A stretch of DNA of 64,000 bases from Paradesertivirga mongoliensis. GTDB lineage: Bacteria; Bacteroidota; Bacteroidia; Sphingobacteriales; Sphingobacteriaceae. A model generated the notes under the pieces. That model saw only the letters and a list, made by a program, of their open reading frames with translations, made no database searches and had not been told where the DNA came from. The translations under genes and the position numbers were made by a program. Location: contig NZ_JAFMZO010000003.1 of NCBI RefSeq assembly GCF_024436395.1, positions 496,001-560,000 on the forward strand, given 5' to 3'. Below, one piece after another: positions 27,862 to 36,284 of the stretch. Each line of letters starts with the position of its first letter. Position 1 is the stretch's first letter.

Positions 27862-28620
27862 TTAGGTCATTTCTATAAACTTATTCATTGTTATCAGATT
27901 TTGAACCGCGCTTCCCATCGTATTGTTAAAATAGGCAAAAACTGATTTACCCTCCTCCTGCCACTCTTTGATATATTGAGCATACTCATATAGGTAATCG
28001 TCTGGATAGCTTCCCCTGTACCCCCCGTTGGGGCCATGAAACCTGAGGTATATTACATCCGGAATTTCCTTGTGCTGTGGAGTAGCCGAGGCCGGGATAT
28101 CATGTATAACCATAGTGGCGTGGTATTGATGCAACAACTCGTAAATACCCTCCTCATACCATGACCGGTTTCGAAATTCAACCGCAATTTTCCAGCCCGC
28201 CTCATTGTGCTCGTTAAGATCGGTTAAAAGCCTCGCAAGCTGTGTCGAACTTGCTATACTCAGACTGGGCGGAAACTGCACCAACAAACAGCCCTTCCTG
28301 GTACCCACTGCCGAAATTCTGTTCATAAAAAGAACTATCTCTCCTGGATCATACACCAAACCCTGGTTGTGAGTAATTTGCTTCCAAAGTTTAAAAGTAA
28401 ACTTAAAGTACTCGGGAACAGTGTCTGCCCACTTTTTTAAAGTCTTGGCGATTGGCAATTTATAGAATGAGCTATTTATCTCAATAGAATTAAATAGTGA
28501 GGCATAATACTCCAGGCGACTTTTGTCCTGAAACTCTGGCGGATAAGATAGTTTGTTAGGAACCGGGAGAACAAGTCCGCTGGCACCGGTATAAATAGTT
28601 TGATTGCGGCTGAGATGCAT
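27862..28620 (-). CDS. DUF72 domain protein
   Basis: A 252-residue protein of the DUF72 family, which has a TIM-barrel fold. Family features are YTGASGLVLPVPNKLSYPP at the start, YASLFNSIEINSSFYKLP, FKFTFKLWKQITHNQGL, LVQFPPSLS, WKIAVEFRNRSWYEEG and YLRFHGPNGGYRGSYPDDYL with the FNNTMG segment near the end. The enzymatic role is unknown; the conserved acidic and histidine residues would fit a hydrolase or endonuclease-like activity. It lies 40 bp downstream of the secreted protein gene on the same strand. Confidence 0.85.
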   Translation of the reverse strand: MHLSRNQTIYTGASGLVLPVPNKLSYPPEFQDKSRLEYYASLFNSIEINSSFYKLPIAKTLKKWADTVPEYFKFTFKLWKQITHNQGLVYDPGEIVLFMNRISAVGTRKGCLLVQFPPSLSIASSTQLARLLTDLNEHNEAGWKIAVEFRNRSWYEEGIYELLHQYHATMVIHDIPASATPQHKEIPDVIYLRFHGPNGGYRGSYPDDYLYEYAQYIKEWQEEGKSVFAYFNNTMGSAVQNLITMNKFIEMT

Positions 28621-28660
28621 TTACCCTTAACACCGCTGGGAAAAATTAGTTCAGCAACTA

Positions 28661-29200
28661 TTATTCTTCGCGCTGTTTGAAAAGGTCTTTCACACTTATC
28701 CTCCTCAACGCCTTTGCTTTACTAAGCGACTTGAGGTTGGTAAGTGTCAGCATAAAGGTAACATTGTCGTACTCGTCTTTGGTTACCTCAAAATTTACAT
28801 GGAGATTCTCTTTGCTATAGCTTGAATTCTCATCGATACTTTTCGGATCTAACCTTTCAAACTGATTTTGAATCATCAGCTTACGGAAGTGCTCGAATTC
28901 GTTACGATCATAAGTAACGTATTTTACGAAAGATTTTAGAGGCTCCCGGGTATATATTCCCTTCCAAACAAATTTAGCGGTCCCGATAGTGTTTTTCCTG
29001 TTTGAGAAAATATAGATCTTGTTGGTAGTATCTGCTTTATTTTTCTCCGACAGGAAAGAATATCCGGTTAAAAAAAGCTCTTCTTCAGCTTCATCCAGAG
29101 AGGCATTAAGCAACTGTTCAAGCTTCTCCAATTTTAATTTTTGCGCATAACCTGCATTAAGCCAGCAAAGAGCTGCACATAAAAAAAATAGTTTCCTCAT
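28661..29200 (-). CDS. Secreted hypothetical protein
   Basis: A 179-residue protein with a clear N-terminal signal peptide (MRKLFFLCAALCWLNAGYAQ, likely cut after Ala-Gln or before Gln), so it is exported to the periplasm or beyond. The mature part is charged, with no domain that I recognise; it begins with an amphipathic helix (KLEKLEQLLNASLDEAEEELF) and continues in mixed alpha/beta sequence. It precedes the DUF72 gene and may be co-transcribed. Confidence 0.65.
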   Translation of the reverse strand: MRKLFFLCAALCWLNAGYAQKLKLEKLEQLLNASLDEAEEELFLTGYSFLSEKNKADTTNKIYIFSNRKNTIGTAKFVWKGIYTREPLKSFVKYVTYDRNEFEHFRKLMIQNQFERLDPKSIDENSSYSKENLHVNFEVTKDEYDNVTFMLTLTNLKSLSKAKALRRISVKDLFKQREE

Positions 29201-29316
29201 CAGACATTTAAAATATCACAGAAATATACAGAAATTTGTGAGAAGTCGAAAAAACCGCTGCGCTCGACACATACCAGGAAATTCAATAATTAAGTAAGAC
29301 GCTAACGGCTTTTTTA

Positions 29317-29324
29317 TATATTTG
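29317..29324 (+). promoter_or_regulatory. -7 promoter element of tRNA-Arg
   Basis: TATATTTG matches TAnnTTTG and ends 8 bp before the first base of the tRNA, exactly where a -7 box should be for transcription starting at the mature 5' end or just before it. Confidence 0.6.
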
Positions 29325-29332
29325 CGCACTTC

Positions 29333-29404
29333 GTGCCCATAGTTCAATGGATAGAATTGCAGATTCCGGTTCTGCTGATGGGGGTTCGAATCCCTCTGGG
29401 CACA
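29333..29404 (+). tRNA. tRNA-Arg (anticodon CCG)
   Basis: A 72-nt cloverleaf: acceptor GTGCCCA pairs with TGGGCAC, D-stem GTTC with GAAT, anticodon stem GCAGA with TCTGC around the loop TTCCGGT, and T-stem GGGGT/GGTTCGAATCCC region with the TTCGAAT loop. The anticodon CCG reads CGG arginine codons. The discriminator base is A and CCA is not encoded. A stem-loop terminator follows within 5 bp, so this is a single-gene transcript. Confidence 0.95.
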
Positions 29405-29408
29405 CACC

Positions 29409-29437
29409 AGCCTTCTCCAATAAGGGGAAGGCTTTTT
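29409..29437 (+). terminator. Terminator of tRNA-Arg
   Basis: AGCCTTCTCC / GGGGAAGGCT stem around AATAA followed by TTTTT, directly after the tRNA 3' end. Confidence 0.88.
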
Positions 29438-29549
29438 CATTTCAGGCGATTCTGAAGCTCATCGCATAATTATTACATTTGATCGGCCTGCAATCTAGCA
29501 GTTAAATATTATTTTCGAGCACTGAACACAGGTCAAAAAGCCTTAGCAA

Positions 29550-30776
29550 ATGAAAAAAATATTTACTCTCGGGATTTTAATCATCCAATCTATCGTATTG
29601 CGCGCTCAAACGAATGATGCTGTTGTGAGAAAAATAGCCGATCAAATCATCAAAGAGTCTGTTCTTGGATTTCGCGGGGTAGACAACCAGCAATTTTACG
29701 CTGCATCAAAAGATATTCCCGCCAATGTAAAAGTAAAATATGCTACACCCTATACTGGGTGGCATTATACCCATGGAGTGCTCAATATGGCCATGATCAA
29801 TCTGGGCAAATTGTTGAACGAGCCGAAATACACTGATTTTGCAGCACAGCACGTTGCTTTCGGATTCAACAATCAGGAAGTTTTTAAGCAGCGGTTCAAA
29901 AACGATGTTAAACATTACACCTATCCATACGGTGAGTTCTTCACAATGGAAGAGCTGGACGATTTTGGTGCGATGAGCGCAAGTTTGATCGACGTGTATC
30001 AAACCGTTAAAAAGCCAGAATACAAAGCCTATCTCGAAAAAGCGGCCAAACATTTAACAGAGGATCGCGCCCGTTTGAACGATGGCACCTTCGTTAGAGC
30101 GTTTCCTCACAAAATGACTTTATGGGCAGATGATTTATATATGAGTGTGCCTTTTCTTGCCCGTATGGGGAAACTGACCGGAGATGGGAAATATTTTGAC
30201 GATGCGGTTACCCAGGTGATCAACTTCAATAAATATTTATGGGACAAAGAAAGAGAGATCTACTGGCATGTGTACTACAGCGATCTAAACCGAAACGGCG
30301 TAGCACACTGGGGTCGTTGCAACGGCTGGATTATGCTGGCTACTATCCATCTTTTAGATAATCTGCCAACCAACCATTCTAAACGTACGGAGATCATCCG
30401 CTTATTAGAAAGACAGATTTTAGGAGTAGCCAAATATCAGAATGCAGACGGCCTATGGCACCAGGTTTTAGACAAACCCGACTCATATACAGAATCTTCC
30501 TGCACAGCGATGTTTGTATATGGCACGGCACACGCTGTAAACAATGGATGGATCGATAAACGATATGCCTCGATTGCTAAAACAGGCTGGGAAGGCCTAA
30601 AAAAACATAAGATTAATGAACTGGGCCAGTTGAAAGACATTTGCGTGGGTACAGGAATACAAGATAACCTTCCGTTTTATTACAACCGACCGGTTGGCTT
30701 AAATGAAAAACATGGAACCGGTCCTTTAATCGATGCAGGTGTTGAGATACTTCGCCTGGAGAAGATGGGCAAGTGA
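29550..30776 (+). CDS. Glycoside hydrolase family 88/105 protein
   Basis: A 408-residue secreted enzyme of the GH88/GH105 (alpha/alpha-barrel) clan, which removes unsaturated uronic acid residues from pectin or related oligosaccharides. The signal peptide is MKKIFTLGILIIQSIVLRAQ. Diagnostic segments are YTGWHYTHGVLNMAMINL, MTLWADDLYMSVPFLARM with the catalytic Asp pair, VAHWGRCNGWIMLATIHLL and DGLWHQVLDKPDSYTESSCTAMFVYG. The family's acid catalyst is the Asp in WADDLYM. It stands alone, although a GH35 gene follows 5.5 kb away, suggesting plant cell-wall sugar use. Confidence 0.88.
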   Translation: MKKIFTLGILIIQSIVLRAQTNDAVVRKIADQIIKESVLGFRGVDNQQFYAASKDIPANVKVKYATPYTGWHYTHGVLNMAMINLGKLLNEPKYTDFAAQHVAFGFNNQEVFKQRFKNDVKHYTYPYGEFFTMEELDDFGAMSASLIDVYQTVKKPEYKAYLEKAAKHLTEDRARLNDGTFVRAFPHKMTLWADDLYMSVPFLARMGKLTGDGKYFDDAVTQVINFNKYLWDKEREIYWHVYYSDLNRNGVAHWGRCNGWIMLATIHLLDNLPTNHSKRTEIIRLLERQILGVAKYQNADGLWHQVLDKPDSYTESSCTAMFVYGTAHAVNNGWIDKRYASIAKTGWEGLKKHKINELGQLKDICVGTGIQDNLPFYYNRPVGLNEKHGTGPLIDAGVEILRLEKMGK

Positions 30777-31072
30777 TAATTCAGAGAACAGCTTACTTAA
30801 AACAGGCTCTCCGCGATTGCCTTTTTTAGAAGTATCGTATAAAACAGCGTTTTGAGATGACAAGAGAGCGTTAAAAGCTGCTTGTCACCCCACCATCACG
30901 CCATGCAAAGTCTAAGTGAATTTCGTGAATTATTAATTTTATGATAAATTAACCTAATATTTCTTTCCAATTTTACAGGCAAACATCTTCGCAGCCCAAA
31001 AAATCATAAAAATTATTTACAGGTAGTTTTTCAATTAAAAATTTCCGTTAATTACATAAACTGTTATAGAAT
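30777..31072. other. Intergenic region downstream of GH105
   Basis: About 300 bp without a gene I can support. It is AT-rich and contains the imperfect hairpin listed at 30858-30887; otherwise nothing recognisable. Confidence 0.5.
30858..30887. repeat. Hairpin in the GH105 downstream region
   Basis: TGACAAG (30858-30864) and CTTGTCA (30881-30887) are perfect inverted arms, with an inner AGC/GCT pairing. There is no following T run, so a terminator call is weak; it could be an operator or an RNA structure. Confidence 0.4.
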
Positions 31073-31198
31073 ATGGTTGTTACGATGCTTGTTGTGTTTT
31101 TGGTGTTAGATGCCGCATGGATTTTTTATGCCATGAAAACGGCCCCTGTGATAGATGAAGAAGAAGCGTACAGCCTCAATGAAACCGATCCGCTTTAA
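31073..31198 (+). CDS. Small one-helix membrane protein candidate
   Basis: A 41-codon ORF: one hydrophobic helix (VVTMLVVFLVLDAAWIFYAM, residues 2-21) and an acidic tail (VIDEEEAYSLNETDPL). The pattern of a single helix with a charged tail is that of real small membrane proteins, and no competing ORF covers it. There is no ribosome-binding site visible, which is normal here. Unsupported by homology that I can recall. Confidence 0.35.
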   Translation: MVVTMLVVFLVLDAAWIFYAMKTAPVIDEEEAYSLNETDPL

Positions 31199-31272
31199 CA
31201 TCTTCTCCAACAATTCATTTTTATCTCCTTTTTTCCATCAACTGAAAGAACTGAGCTAGCCATTTGAATTCG

Positions 31273-31794
31273 CTAAACTTTCCGTAAAAACGAATCGCGA
31301 TTATAGGAAATCAAGTCAAAAGGTCGCTTCATTGGACCCAAACGCTTCTTTCTATTATCATTCTCCAGTTTTTTGGCTACCGCCGAAGCTACCAAGCCAC
31401 CGATCAGATATAAGCCGGTAGTGAAGGCTTTAGTTTTCAGAGTTCGGCTGCTGTAGGCCGGATTCAAGCCCAAAGACTTAGGAAGAAAGATGGCGCCCAA
31501 ACCCGCTGCAGCACCCGCTAAAGCACCTTTAGGCCAGATATATTTTCTCTTGCCTGCAACTCCAAGGCTATAATAGATGGTGTTACTGATGATGTCGCCA
31601 ACCATCGCTATCTGATAAAGATGTTTGTCATCAGGTATAGGCTGATCAGCCTTTTTGATTCCTTTCTTTACAGCCTGCATTCCCATCAAATCCATTCTCG
31701 GAGCTTCTGAATCCAGGCGTTTAATTATTTCATGCAATAAAGTGAGGGCACAAGCACCTGCAAGTCCTCCTCCAATTGACGAGATCAACTTCAT
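31273..31794 (-). CDS. Hypothetical membrane-associated protein
   Basis: A 173-residue protein with an N-terminal hydrophobic stretch (ISSIGGGLAGACALTLLHEI), a second Gly/Ala-rich segment (GALAGAAAGLGAIFLPKSLGL) and a third (GLYLIGGLVASAVAKKL). I do not recognise a family. It lies 38 bp downstream of the cysM-like gene on the same strand, so it may be at the end of that transcript. Confidence 0.55.
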   Translation of the reverse strand: MKLISSIGGGLAGACALTLLHEIIKRLDSEAPRMDLMGMQAVKKGIKKADQPIPDDKHLYQIAMVGDIISNTIYYSLGVAGKRKYIWPKGALAGAAAGLGAIFLPKSLGLNPAYSSRTLKTKAFTTGLYLIGGLVASAVAKKLENDNRKKRLGPMKRPFDLISYNRDSFLRKV

Positions 31795-31832
31795 GAAGAT
31801 ATAAGGATTGCTAAAGCGCTTTTGTTTGGTTC

Positions 31833-32705
31833 TTAGGCGAATAAATCGCTACTCAGATAGCGGTCTCCCCTATCGCAGACGATAAAAACGACAAGCCCTT
31901 GCTCCAGCTCAAGGGCCAGTTGGGCTGCCGCATGTGCAGCCCCACCGCTACTCATTCCGGCAAAGATACCTTCTGTACTCGCCAATTTTCTTGTCATCGC
32001 GGTAGCAGCTGCCTGTGAAACATCCATCACTCTGTCAACACGTTTGGGTTCGTAGATTTTAGGCAAATATTCTTCGGGCCAGCGCCTTATTCCGGGTATC
32101 GACGATTCTTCCGTTGGCTGACAACCCACGATCTGAATTTCGGAGTTTTGCTCTTTTAAAAACATGGATGTACCCATAATAGTCCCGGTGGTACCCATAG
32201 CACTTACGAAATGGGTAATACCGCCGTTGGTTTCCTTCCAAATTTCCGGACCGGTAGTTTTATAATGAGCCAGCACATTGTCGGGGTTTGCAAACTGATT
32301 AAGGAGGTAGTAGTCGCCGCTTGCCCCCTTCTCTTCGGCATAATCACGACAAAGTTCTATACTGTCAAGCAGGGTAACCTTTGCTCCATAAGCCTCCATG
32401 GTCAAAGTGCGCTCGCGGGTTGAGTTTGAAGGCATCACCAGCTCAATTTCTAAATCGTATAACCGGGCAATCATTGCCAGAGCGATTCCGGTGTTTCCGC
32501 TTGTCGCTTCTACCAGTTTTGTACCTGCTTTAATATCGCCCCTGTCGAGGGCACTTTTAATCATATTAAGAGCGGGGCGGTCCTTTACACTTCCACCTGG
32601 ATTATTTCCTTCCAGCTTAGCAAAAATCCTAACCTTAGGGTTGAGGCTAAGCCTCTTAAGTTCTACTAAGGGAGTATTCCCTACAAAATCGATTAAGCCT
32701 GCCAT
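31833..32705 (-). CDS. cysM: Cysteine synthase (PLP-dependent, CysM/CysK type)
   Basis: O-acetylserine sulfhydrylase making cysteine from O-acetylserine and sulfide. The 290-residue sequence has the PLP lysine K41 in NNPGGSVKDRPALNM, the substrate loop EATSGNTGIALAM, a glycine-rich phosphate loop GTTGTIMGTS, and SSGGAAHAA near the end. Spacing and the shorter length fit CysM rather than CysK, but the two cannot be told apart firmly here. Its start overlaps by one base with the serine acetyltransferase gene, which supplies its substrate. Confidence 0.88.
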   Translation of the reverse strand: MAGLIDFVGNTPLVELKRLSLNPKVRIFAKLEGNNPGGSVKDRPALNMIKSALDRGDIKAGTKLVEATSGNTGIALAMIARLYDLEIELVMPSNSTRERTLTMEAYGAKVTLLDSIELCRDYAEEKGASGDYYLLNQFANPDNVLAHYKTTGPEIWKETNGGITHFVSAMGTTGTIMGTSMFLKEQNSEIQIVGCQPTEESSIPGIRRWPEEYLPKIYEPKRVDRVMDVSQAAATAMTRKLASTEGIFAGMSSGGAAHAAAQLALELEQGLVVFIVCDRGDRYLSSDLFA

Positions 32706-33517
32706 TAACTTTTAACCTGCCTTTCCACTACTTTGGCTTTAGATTCGTGATAAACTGTAGAGTAAGGCGGTACACTTTTAGTTAACCATACATTACCGCC
32801 GATAATGCTGTTATGACCGATAACGGTTTCGCCTCCCAGGATAGTTGCGCCGGCATAGATCACCACATTATCTTCTACTGTAGGATGTCGCTTTACAGAG
32901 GTCATGCTCTTATCAACGCTCAGAGCGCCAAGCGTAACACCCTGGTAAAACTTCACATGGTTGCCAATTTTGGCAGTCTCGCCAATTACAATGCCGGTTC
33001 CGTGGTCAATGTAGAGATATTCGCCAATTTCTGCGCCTGGATGTATATCGATACCTGTTCTCGAATGTGCGTATTCGGTTAAAATGCGGGGAATTAACGG
33101 AATATCGAGTTTTAACAGCGCATGTGCCAATCGGTAAAATGATATAGCATAGAACCCTGGATATGCTCTGATGATCTCAAACTCACTTTTGGCGGCCGGA
33201 TCACCATCTAAAATAGCCTTTATATCGGTATTCAACAGCGCATATAGTTGTGGCAACTCATCGAAAAAGAGATTCGCTTTCTCGTCATTATCACAATCCT
33301 GACAAGCTTTCGTTGCATTCATAATATTCCGGATTTCGGAACGCAACTGGATCAGCTCAGCTTCGATTTCGCTCAACGAATAAAATACCTGCTTTGATTG
33401 CTCGGGATATAACAGCCGGATAAGCCGTAAAGCCCAGCCTGCAATTTCCTTATTGGAAGGAACTGACTCAATATGCTGATGCTTGTTAAAAATATGCTGA
33501 TAAAAATCCTTGTTCAT
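32705..33517 (-). CDS. Serine O-acetyltransferase (EpsC/CysE family)
   Basis: Acetylates serine for cysteine synthesis. The 270-residue protein has an N-terminal helical region and a C-terminal left-handed beta-helix of hexapeptide repeats: [31 protein letters not shown] and [17 protein letters not shown] contain the catalytic His (HGTG) and repeats. Serine acetyltransferase usually forms a complex with cysteine synthase, and this gene directly precedes cysM with a one-base overlap, so the pair is a compact cysteine-biosynthesis operon. Confidence 0.9.
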   Translation of the reverse strand: MNKDFYQHIFNKHQHIESVPSNKEIAGWALRLIRLLYPEQSKQVFYSLSEIEAELIQLRSEIRNIMNATKACQDCDNDEKANLFFDELPQLYALLNTDIKAILDGDPAAKSEFEIIRAYPGFYAISFYRLAHALLKLDIPLIPRILTEYAHSRTGIDIHPGAEIGEYLYIDHGTGIVIGETAKIGNHVKFYQGVTLGALSVDKSMTSVKRHPTVEDNVVIYAGATILGGETVIGHNSIIGGNVWLTKSVPPYSTVYHESKAKVVERQVKS

Positions 33518-33666
33518 TTAAAAGAGGCAATTTACACCCTGCCTTTAGTGTGCTAATATAAGACTAACACTTTATTAATTGAAGAAATGGATTTTGAGCT
33601 TTAGAAATGTGGCAATTATATGATTCTGGGCAGAAAACGGCGGCGGTAAATCGTCCGGAAATAAAT

Positions 33667-33719
33667 AAGGATGCCAAAAGCGTTCGTCAAAAGGCGAGAA
33701 CTACTTTTCGGCATCCTTA
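33667..33719. repeat. Long hairpin downstream of the YtxH-like gene
   Basis: AAGGATGCC(A)AAAG at 33667-33680 pairs with CTTTTCGGCATCCTT at 33705-33719 with a one-base bulge; the loop of about 23 nt can form an additional short GTTC/GAAC pairing. It may be the terminator for the minus-strand gene at 33740, though the T run is weak. Confidence 0.5.
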
Positions 33720-33739
33720 TATCCGCTAAATCACAAATA

Positions 33740-33979
33740 TTAATATGGTGGATTCTCTGTTTGTACGTTATTAGCTTGATTGGTCGATGCAGTAGAAGAA
33801 CCGCCCTGGCCAAACTGACTTTTAAATTGATCGGTGTACTGTTTGGCTTTGTCCATCCACTCAGGCGCTTTCTCTGTCAGATCATCTATTAAAGATTTCC
33901 CGTCTTCTCTTTTTTTAGTGGCATAGTTGACGCCTGCGGCTACCGCGGCTCCAAAGACTAAGTATTTCAATAAGCTCAT
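33740..33979 (-). CDS. YtxH-like small membrane protein
   Basis: A 79-residue protein with one N-terminal helix (KYLVFGAAVAAGVNYATKKR), a charged region predicted as a helix (DDLTEKAPEWMDKAKQYTDQFKSQF) and a Ser/Thr/Asn-rich tail. YtxH-domain proteins, general-stress proteins of unknown role, have this shape; the match is by shape rather than clear motif. It is a lone gene with a hairpin downstream. Confidence 0.55.
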   Translation of the reverse strand: MSLLKYLVFGAAVAAGVNYATKKREDGKSLIDDLTEKAPEWMDKAKQYTDQFKSQFGQGGSSTASTNQANNVQTENPPY

Positions 33980-34076
33980 AAATTTGTTTTTCTAGTGTGA
34001 CTGATTAAATGCAATTACTGTTCTATTAATTACAATTGATATGATTAAAAGTTCAGCTTATTTTTAACTTGCTGCC

Positions 34077-34721
34077 ATGGATAGTATCGAACTCACCGCC
34101 GCATACGTTAAGCAGGTTTTAGAAGGAGCAGAAGGTGGCCACGACTGGTGGCATATCTATCGCGTGTGGCAAACCGCGAGAACAATCGCTGCAAAAGAAC
34201 AGGCTGATCTACTTGTGGTGGAGCTTGCCGCGCTGCTTCACGACATTGCCGATTCAAAATTCCACGCTGGCGACGAAGAAGTTGGTCCGCAAAGAGCAGG
34301 TGAATTTCTGAAAAGTATCTCGGTGAGCAATTCTATCATACACCACGTTCAGCAGATAATCAGGCACATGTCGTTCAAAGCCAGCCTTGGCGATGTCGAT
34401 TTCCACTCAAAGGAACTTGAGATCGTTCAGGATGCCGACAGATTAGATGCCATCGGCGCAATCGGCATTGCACGGGCCTTTAGCTATGGCGGTTTTAAGC
34501 AGCGCGAGTTCTATAATCCTCATATCGCACCAAATCTTAACATGAGTAAAGAGGAATACAAAAACAGCTCGGCACCTACCATAAACCACTTTTATGAAAA
34601 GCTTCTTTTGTTAAAAGACAAGATGAACACCCTAACGGGAAGGGAACTGGCGGCCAACCGGCATCGCTTCCTGGAGCTATATCTGGAGCAGTTTTATGCA
34701 GAGTGGGAAGGAAAGCGCTGA
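34077..34721 (+). CDS. HD-domain phosphohydrolase
   Basis: A 214-residue HD-superfamily protein, probably a metal-dependent phosphohydrolase of small molecules. The metal ligands are visible as GGHDWWHIYRVWQTA (His of helix 1), AALLHDIADSK (HD doublet) and the later DADRLDAIGAIGIARAFSYGG (Asp). These match the YedJ/YpgQ-type stand-alone HD proteins. No partner in the neighbourhood. The 5' gap of 97 bp shows nothing recognisable. Confidence 0.82.
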   Translation: MDSIELTAAYVKQVLEGAEGGHDWWHIYRVWQTARTIAAKEQADLLVVELAALLHDIADSKFHAGDEEVGPQRAGEFLKSISVSNSIIHHVQQIIRHMSFKASLGDVDFHSKELEIVQDADRLDAIGAIGIARAFSYGGFKQREFYNPHIAPNLNMSKEEYKNSSAPTINHFYEKLLLLKDKMNTLTGRELAANRHRFLELYLEQFYAEWEGKR

Positions 34722-34782
34722 CATAGTTTCCTACCCGGCTTCGTTTTTTCTACCAAATTTTTTTCTCTCTCTCCGGCTCTGC

Positions 34783-34798
34783 TGACATAGGGTTGTCA
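34783..34798. promoter_or_regulatory. Palindrome upstream of the sigma-factor operon
   Basis: TGACATAGGGTTGTCA: inverted arms TGACA and TGTCA with a six-base centre, about 145 bp upstream of the sigma-factor start. It could be an operator or part of a promoter; a second, imperfect GCTGACATAG occurs at the end of the preceding gene. Confidence 0.4.
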
Positions 34799-34941
34799 CG
34801 CACCGGGCATTTCTTTGTCTAATAATTTGTAACAAGCAGAACAAGCAATTCGTCAAATAGAAGAATTGTGAAAAAGTTTAAAATGTTTTTTCATGTTGCT
34901 CGTCTTCACAATAAACAACAAATACATTGCTTAGCGCCGTA

Positions 34942-35490
34942 ATGCTCGAAGAAAAAAACACCCGAGTTCTGAAATCAATTAAGGAGTACGGAAAAGGGTT
35001 GTTAGGATTTATCCGGAAAAGGGTAAAAAGTGACGCTGACGCCGAAGACGTTCTGCAGGATGTTTGGTATCAGCTAAGCGCGGTGATCAACTCTGAGCCT
35101 ATCGAACAAACCGGCGCCTGGTTGTACCGGGTGGCCCGCAACAAAATTATCGACAAGCATAAAAAGAAAAAAGAAGACCGGCTTGACGATAGTTTTAACG
35201 ACGATGAGGCTGGTCTGGATCTGAAATCGCTGTTATTAGTGGAAGCTAAGACGCCCGAGACAGAATACCTTCGTAACTTGTTCTGGGAGCAGCTTTTTCT
35301 GGCACTTGAGGAGCTGCCACCGGATCAGCGAGAAGTTTTCGTTCTACACGAAATGGAGGATATCCCTTTTCAGGAGATTGCCGAACGAACCGGACAAAAT
35401 ATCAGCACACTGATATCGCGAAAACGATATGCTGTACTCCATTTAAGAAAACGCCTAAAGCAACTGTACCTCGAAATTATTGAAGACTGA
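34942..35490 (+). CDS. RNA polymerase sigma factor, sigma-70 family (ECF-like)
   Basis: A 182-residue protein with region 2 (KRVKSDADAEDVLQDVWYQL, then GAWLYRVARNKIIDKHKKKK) and region 4 (LEELPPDQREVFVLHEMEDIPFQEIAERTG ... ISRKRYAVLHLRKRL), joined by an acidic linker. It is typical of extracytoplasmic-function sigma factors. Two further genes follow closely (11 and 5 bp), the first a small membrane protein, suggesting a stress-response operon. No classical anti-sigma domain is visible in the neighbours. Confidence 0.87.
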   Translation: MLEEKNTRVLKSIKEYGKGLLGFIRKRVKSDADAEDVLQDVWYQLSAVINSEPIEQTGAWLYRVARNKIIDKHKKKKEDRLDDSFNDDEAGLDLKSLLLVEAKTPETEYLRNLFWEQLFLALEELPPDQREVFVLHEMEDIPFQEIAERTGQNISTLISRKRYAVLHLRKRLKQLYLEIIED

Positions 35491-35501
35491 TTTTAAAAGA
35501 C

Positions 35502-35855
35502 ATGAAAAAACTATTTTATAAAGGACGATTCTTTTTTATCCCGCTGGGTATCGCAGCATGCCTGTCGCTGGTAAGTGTGATAGTAATGCTTTTGTGGAAC
35601 AATTTACTGCCAGACATTATGAACGTGAGTGCCATTAGCTTTTGGCAGGCAATGGGAATTTTCATTTTATGCAAAATCCTCTTCGGTTTTGGAGGCGGGC
35701 GGCATAAAGGCGGCCCCTCATGGATAAACCGGTGTAAAAATATGAGTCCGGAAGAAAAGGAGAAATTCCGGGCGGAAATGAAAGAACGAATGTGTTTTAT
35801 GAGAAATAAACATTCTGGCAATAAAAACGAACACACAGAACAACAAAATAGCTGA
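35502..35855 (+). CDS. Small membrane protein of the sigma-factor operon
   Basis: A 117-residue protein with two membrane helices (FFFIPLGIAACLSLVSVIVMLLW and SFWQAMGIFILCKILFGFGGG) and a charged cytoplasmic-looking tail with the motif NMSPEEKEKFRAEMKERM. The tail motif resembles metal-sensing or Spy/CpxP-type helices, but this is weak. Its position directly after the sigma factor suggests it may control it; no sequence evidence of an anti-sigma fold is visible. Confidence 0.65.
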   Translation: MKKLFYKGRFFFIPLGIAACLSLVSVIVMLLWNNLLPDIMNVSAISFWQAMGIFILCKILFGFGGGRHKGGPSWINRCKNMSPEEKEKFRAEMKERMCFMRNKHSGNKNEHTEQQNS

Positions 35856-35860
35856 TAGCA

Positions 35861-36097
35861 ATGATTTTAAGAAGCGGTTTTATGAACATACTGGTATTTA
35901 AAACAAGCATTACTGCGGAAGAAGAGATAGTGAAAGTGCAGCCATTACTCGATTCAGTTCCAACTATTAAACATTGGAATTTCGACCTCGACGACTGCGA
36001 TAATATTCTACGGATCGTGTCGAACAACCTGGATCCTGAAAGCATCGAATCGATGCTTCAAACGGCCGGGTTTGATTGCCGGGAGCTGGCAGATTAG
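35861..36097 (+). CDS. Small protein with HMA-like fold but no metal cysteines
   Basis: A 78-residue protein. From M8 (35882) the sequence MNILVFKTSITAEEEIVKVQPLLDSV ... HWNFDLDDCDNILRIV ... ESMLQTAGFDCREL has the beta-alpha-beta-beta-alpha-beta spacing of heavy-metal-associated domains, but lacks the CxxC pair. It may therefore bind another ligand or only share the fold. Third gene of the sigma-factor operon, 5 bp after the membrane protein stop. Confidence 0.5.
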   Translation: MILRSGFMNILVFKTSITAEEEIVKVQPLLDSVPTIKHWNFDLDDCDNILRIVSNNLDPESIESMLQTAGFDCRELAD

Positions 36098-36139
36098 ACC
36101 GTTACCTAGAGTTTCAGAATATAGGCTTTAGAATTCAAG

Positions 36140-36169
36140 AGAAAGATAGCTGACTACCGCTATCTTTCT
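36140..36169. repeat. Hairpin downstream of the sigma-factor operon
   Basis: AGAAAGATAGC (36140-36150) and GCTATCTTTCT (36159-36169) pair perfectly over 11 bp with an 8-nt loop. There is no T run immediately after, so a terminator role is uncertain. Confidence 0.5.
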
Positions 36170-36284
36170 GTAATATCCTTGTCCCGTTTAGTTTTTAAAT
36201 TCAGAATGCATCTTCACTCGTCGGGATTTAAATACTTATTAATACCTTTAAAGTCTATAAACTCCTTTGCACACATTTGCACAC

